Below are positions 61,701 to 64,000 of a stretch of DNA of 64,000 nucleotides, piece by piece. Source of the DNA: Chondrosia reniformis (lineage: Eukaryota; Porifera; Demospongiae; Chondrillida; Chondrillidae). Position numbers and translations under genes: made by a program. The notes below the pieces were generated by a model that did no database searches, was not told where the DNA came from, and worked only from the letters and a program-made list of their open reading frames with translations. How positions within the stretch are numbered: position 1 is the stretch's first letter; each line of letters starts with the position of its first letter. The stretch lies in contig OX359200.1 in assembly GCA_947172415.1 (NCBI GenBank), positions 746,501 through 810,500 of the forward strand. The letters are read 5' to 3'.

Positions 61701-63015
61701 GAGTAGGTATAAAGTTTAGTCCTAGAGATAAGACATTTGTCTGATGAGTTGTCAATTCTTTTTTGCTAAGATTGACAACCACCTTCTTAATGTCAATAGG
61801 TGTGAACTTATCTTTCTTGGATGTTTTTTCCAACAGGGCCTGGAACTTCTCCCTCTGTCTCTTTTTAGTCTCATGGAAGGTCCTTTCAGCTATACTGTCG
61901 CTCCATTCTTCTAATTTATAGAAGGTTTCATCATTGACTAACATCTTTAAGGACTCCTCACAGGATGCTAAATGAGTTCTAGAGCGATGGAGAGTCCAGC
62001 GGGTGGCGCCGATACGTTCACGTTGACCAAGAATTGAAAGAAACCAACTGCGTTTTTAAACGCTCAAAAGTCGAAGGATGTACCATCCCAAAGATAAGTT
62101 CGACACAGTTATAAGGAATCCTTATTCTATTAAAAGGGAGTTAATTGCACTGAGCCATGCAAATGCTATGGTGATAAGCAATAATTACTTTTGCTTATCG
62201 TTAACATGTATTTTTATGAAGTAATAGTATTTGTTGCAATCATTATGGTAATCAATGATTTATTGAGCATATATTTAACGTCCAAATCTGTTAAATATAA
62301 TATTGCTGATGCTCAATACGTAAATCATTGATTAACATGTATCTTTATGTAGAGAGATCTTCAAAATCTGGTGGATGCTGAGGATGAACTTGTATTGGTT
62401 GACGATGAACAGCCAATTTCATATCCTTCACTAACACATTTGTATATGATACCTGACTTGGTTGTGAGGAGTGTGTAATTCTCGGGTAGCCATAGCAACC
62501 AAACCATGTTGTTCATCATACAGTGCGAACAGGTGTAGTTCCCTATAGGCCTTTACTCTAAAGTATATAGATGTAGCATGTAAGAAAAATGGTGTTAAAT
62601 TATTTATATATTTAAGTACAGTATATCAATGTAAGGACTCAGATTACAGCTGTGCCTAGGGTTGTGCATAAAGCAAAGGGAATTTGAAGGGATGCGCACA
62701 ATTTAAGTATTGAATATGCTAAACTACTCAATATTTTCTCAACCAAAATGGTCTTAATCTTTCAGTGTATTTGATGTTATCTTTACCTGCTTCTCCTTAA
62801 CTATCTCGTGTACTTACCAAATTGGAGAAGTATTCTTCCTCTTGACAAGTGAAGAATCTCAAAAGTACTTGGACGCCACAAAGAAGACAATTGAAGATGA
62901 CCTAAAGACCTTTAAGAAAGATATAAGAGAGATGGAGAACCAGATGGCTGACTTGAGAGTGAAGCTGTATGCTAAGTTTGGAGATAACATTAACTTGGAA
63001 GACAATCCCTCTTAA
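58754..63015 (+). CDS. PFDN4: Prefoldin subunit 4
   Basis: Exons 58754-58771 (MAAKGL), 59327-59446, 62353-62420 and 62814-63015. The protein has EDQEKINTFANCVAQRFELK, then RDLQNLVDAEDELVLVDDEQ, then YQIGEVFFLLTSEESQ, and ends LYAKFGDNINLEDNPS. It follows the beta-prefoldin plan: two coiled coils around a beta hairpin. Prefoldin hands unfolded actin and tubulin to CCT. Intron 3 is swollen to 2.9 kb by a Penelope-like element. The last junction cannot be made with GT-AG; a U12-type AT-AC junction (intron 62421-62813) restores PISYQIGEVF exactly. The alternative, reading through, gives a stop after HLYMIPDLVVRSV. Confidence 0.92.
59467..59549. repeat. Inverted repeat, MITE-like
   Basis: AGTCTCACCTGCCAGACC (59476-59493) is matched by inverse GGTCTGGCTTGTGAGACT (59525-59542), with extra pairing outside. 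About 83 bp in all. It resembles the hairpin at 4881-4943 and lies at the start of PFDN4 intron 3. Confidence 0.6.
59737..59782 (-). ncRNA. Hammerhead-ribozyme-like motif of the Penelope element
   Basis: On the minus strand: CTGAGGA (core 1), an extra A, a stem GACCC/GGGTC with a CCA loop, then GAAAC (core 2), a two-base-pair ACGT stem III and a UU cleavage context. The following TGAC can pair with GTCA just before CTGAGGA (stem I). This fits the type I hammerheads reported in Penelope-like elements, whose very short stem III is thought to need dimers. The extra A beside stem II and the tiny stem III make activity uncertain. Confidence 0.55.
59803..61944 (-). CDS. Penelope-like reverse transcriptase with GIY-YIG endonuclease
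   Basis: 713 residues from the ATG at 61944. Reverse transcriptase: TPQLYGLPKIHK (219-230), LRPIVSSINSPTY, SFDVKSLFTKVPI (291-303), GAAMGSPLSPVVANIFMEEF (356-375) and the catalytic YVDD (393-396), then FLDVQV and FVYRKPTHTDRY. GIY-YIG nuclease: VVYLIPC (588-594) and VYIGETGRTLKVRLAEHK (600-617), with a CxxC nearby. The frame is open for about 55 codons upstream of the ATG without another Met (REIRG-free, includes TRWTLHRSRTHLASC), so the true start may lie upstream or use the terminal region. No break is visible, so the copy may be functional. Confidence 0.95.
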   Translation of the reverse strand: MLVNDETFYKLEEWSDSIAERTFHETKKRQREKFQALLEKTSKKDKFTPIDIKKVVVNLSKKELTTHQTNVLSLGLNFIPTPSSLPQEDIITGTETLARTLPGTLGEKLRSEVQHCLAKAEAPCSNLTKSQQVAIKELRSDPETIILPADKGNATVLMDRKDYDQKIRALLDDTSYQAIKRNPTMKIERKVTEVLRSLEKKGKLPSDLRKKVQNQNSSTPQLYGLPKIHKASVPLRPIVSSINSPTYNLSRYLAGVLSPLWGKTSHFVRNSHDFVKKIRGMDVNTEDKLISFDVKSLFTKVPIDLSLQIIRRRLAQDPNLEQRTPLDVSTIADLTELCLRTTYFLYSDEFFEQKEGAAMGSPLSPVVANIFMEEFEIEALRAAVIRPKLWLRYVDDTFVIWNYGDEQLEDFLSFLNGRHRNIEFTMEKETNGSLPFLDVQVKKCMGSLDTFVYRKPTHTDRYLHFTSHHHPRVKTGIALCLKDRAERICGPNSSSLEKEKEHLEGVLQANGYPKWEAHRLLNRRRQTKGSEDECKHKLFIPYIKGLSEMIDKSCRKMGIQTIFSKQRSLRTVLSNPKQPQPPMDIKGVVYLIPCSECSAVYIGETGRTLKVRLAEHKRAVRMGDVNNGVAVHSLKTGHSIAWDKAKITDRETHWQRRRVKEAIRIQKSQVRMNLDQGIVLHQAWRRFNIHTSCFSHSAEGHMTGSGNGGKNPL
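62421..62813 (+). other. Candidate U12-type AT-AC intron in PFDN4
   Basis: The donor is ATATCCTT (62421-62428), the exact U12 consensus for AT-AC introns. A branch-site match CTCCTTAAC lies at 62793-62801 (8 of 9 to TTCCTTAAC) with the branch A 13 bases before the AC end at 62813. The junction gives codon TC/T and the family sequence SYQIGEVF in frame. Confidence 0.85.
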
Positions 63016-63154
63016 TTATTGCATGCATGTTAGTAACTTTAGGATATTAAGTTCTGTTTTATTAAATTGATAATTTCATTGTGCAATATTATTAGAGTTG
63101 CTAGGTAACCTACATTAAACACACACTTGCACACGGTACTATTGTGTAACTAAA

Positions 63155-64000
63155 CTATGGTTTCTTTAAATTCTTCTTGACAATACTATTGAATTGTGCA
63201 ATATAAAAGAATGACATCATCCTGACAATCCCCATCAGAGATACCTACAGGAGATCAAACGAGATGAATCAGTTATCAAAGGATCAGGGAGGGAGACATA
63301 CATACGTAGTATAATAGACATTAATATCTACATATGGTTACTGAAAGTGTAAAGAAATAACACTTTTTGGATTATGTGCGAGTATATGTGAAGAGGAGCT
63401 ACAGCTCCAGAGTATGGGCCTTGTTACCATGACAACCATATTCCATATCTTGCTCACTTGCACAAAGGCTTCCCATAAGCTGTGGACAGGAGCGAATCCA
63501 GCAGTGACTGCACCCAACAGTACTCCTTCAAAGCCATGAGTAATACTAAACTGACCTCTCTAACAGTACAAGAAAATAACTTTAGACTTGTAGAACACTC
63601 ACCACTATTAATAAATCACAGCTTTGCCCTCCTGCTGTCTCTGAGCAGTATTTTGTAGTTATAGCTCTTCAGTTTATATAAATATGATGGTAAGGGATTT
63701 ACTGCCAACTTATCTTTGAGATGGTTCATCTTTAGTCTTTTGAGCATCTAGAGATGAGTTTGTTCAAAATGTCCAATTCTAAAAGAACAAACGGTGCATC
63801 TCTAGACACTCAAAAGACTAAAGATGAACCATCTCAAAGATAGTTAGACTGCTGACTGTATCATTTGCTGACCTTAATTCCATTTAGAATGTCACCAGCA
63901 ATCTGAGATGGGGGGAATACCCCCGATGATGCTGTTATCTCATTAGCAATCTGCGGCTACACAATTATAGAAATAATAAATCACTAACAATTACTACTGC
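63155..64000 (-). CDS. KDSR: 3-ketodihydrosphingosine reductase, C-terminal exons (partial)
   Basis: Three exons on the minus strand, cut by the window end: 63956-63873 (PQIANEITASSGVFPPSQIA), 63559-63458 (HGFEGVLLGAVTAGFAPVHS, LWEAFVQ) and 63244-63155 (VSLMGIVRMMSFFYIAQFNS, ending KKNLKKP). All junctions are phase 0 with GT-AG. The pattern, an amphipathic PSQIAGDILNGIK helix, then a hydrophobic stretch, then FYIAQFNSIV, matches the C-terminal tail of KDSR/TSC10, an ER-membrane SDR enzyme that reduces 3-ketosphinganine in de novo sphingolipid synthesis. Catalytic YxxxK residues would lie beyond the window. It converges on PFDN4 with 139 bp between stop codons. Confidence 0.8.
63709..63845. 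mobile_element. Foldback element made of Penelope-like termini
   Basis: ATCTTTGAGATGGTTCATCT and TTAGTCTTTTGAGCATCTAG on the left are matched by their inverse on the right (CTCAAAAGACTAAAGATGAA, CCATCTCAAAGATA), with a loop of about 40 bases. The sequence parallels the inverted termini of the element at 59670-62130 (ATCTTTGGGATGGTACATCC) but is diverged, so a related family gave rise to it. It lies in a KDSR intron. Confidence 0.7.

Larger units (their letters stand above)
59670..62130 (-). mobile_element. Full-length Penelope-like retroelement with 13-bp target duplication
   Basis: Flanked by direct repeats TAAAAGGGAGTTA at 59657-59669 and 62131-62143. The ends carry an inverted repeat of about 73 bp (59671-59742 versus 62024-62096), with an extra 34 bp at the 5' end. 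It encodes a single RT plus GIY-YIG protein (59803-61944) and has a hammerhead-like motif near the 3' end. Inserted in PFDN4 intron 3 in antisense orientation. The intact ORF and perfect target duplication point to recent insertion. Confidence 0.92.

Noticed and set aside
60188..61744. Plus-strand ORFs inside the Penelope-like element
   Set aside because: Antisense shadows of the RT/GIY-YIG frame.
62421..62470. PFDN4 ending at VVRSV by read-through
   Set aside because: It would drop the conserved second half, which is present and in frame after an AT-AC junction.

Overview
The window comes from an animal nuclear genome. Every gene is split by spliceosomal introns, most of them short, and codes for typical metazoan proteins. 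It is AT-rich and gene-dense, with intergenic gaps often of only 120-250 bp. The extracellular genes are DOMON/EGF/VWC mosaics or type I membrane proteins unlike bilaterian orthologues. The best guess is a demosponge-like, early-branching metazoan. That is an inference from gene style, not a proven identification.

Layout. 1-4700 is repeat-rich: a 169-bp tandem repeat, a tRNA-like or SINE-like patch, a 105-bp hairpin satellite and a 5'-truncated LINE with a microsatellite tail. 4738-12840 and 15552-22286 (both minus) are two paralogous secreted mosaic genes. Both have a signal peptide, DOMON and VWC domains and the same Cys-rich C-terminal module; the first also carries EGF and FN3 domains. 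22591-35107 is a housekeeping block: EEPD1-like nuclease (-), S-adenosylhomocysteinase (+), ribosomal protein eL14 (+), EMG1 rRNA methyltransferase (-) and MEAK7/TLDC1 (-). 35313-40274 holds two tandem paralogous type I membrane proteins with COX19 between them. 40450-48832 carries inositol monophosphatase, membrane dipeptidase and UBE2C (all +). 49032-58592 carries a BTB-BACK-Kelch gene and a half-size ABCA transporter (both -). 58754-63015 is prefoldin subunit 4 (+), whose third intron holds a complete Penelope-like element and whose last intron looks like a U12-type AT-AC intron. The window ends inside KDSR (-).

Genes are arranged as divergent and convergent pairs. EEPD1/AHCY, MEAK7/TM1 and ABCA/PFDN4 start within 124-210 bp of each other, and eL14/EMG1 and PFDN4/KDSR end within about 140 bp. 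CACGTG E-boxes lie in the AHCY/EEPD1, eL14 and dipeptidase promoters, and a consensus CRE lies upstream of UBE2C. Functionally the block is a mix of methyl-cycle, ribosome, mitochondrial, ubiquitin and lipid genes, not one pathway.

The most interesting items are: a probable AT-AC U12 intron in PFDN4; an intact Penelope-like element with inverted termini, 13-bp target duplication and hammerhead-like motif, plus two deleted relatives; a perfect 181-bp-arm palindrome; a dispersed repeat dated by an internal empty site; an 11-bp-periodic CATGTGAC motif in five introns; and the recently multiplied VWC exon cassette.
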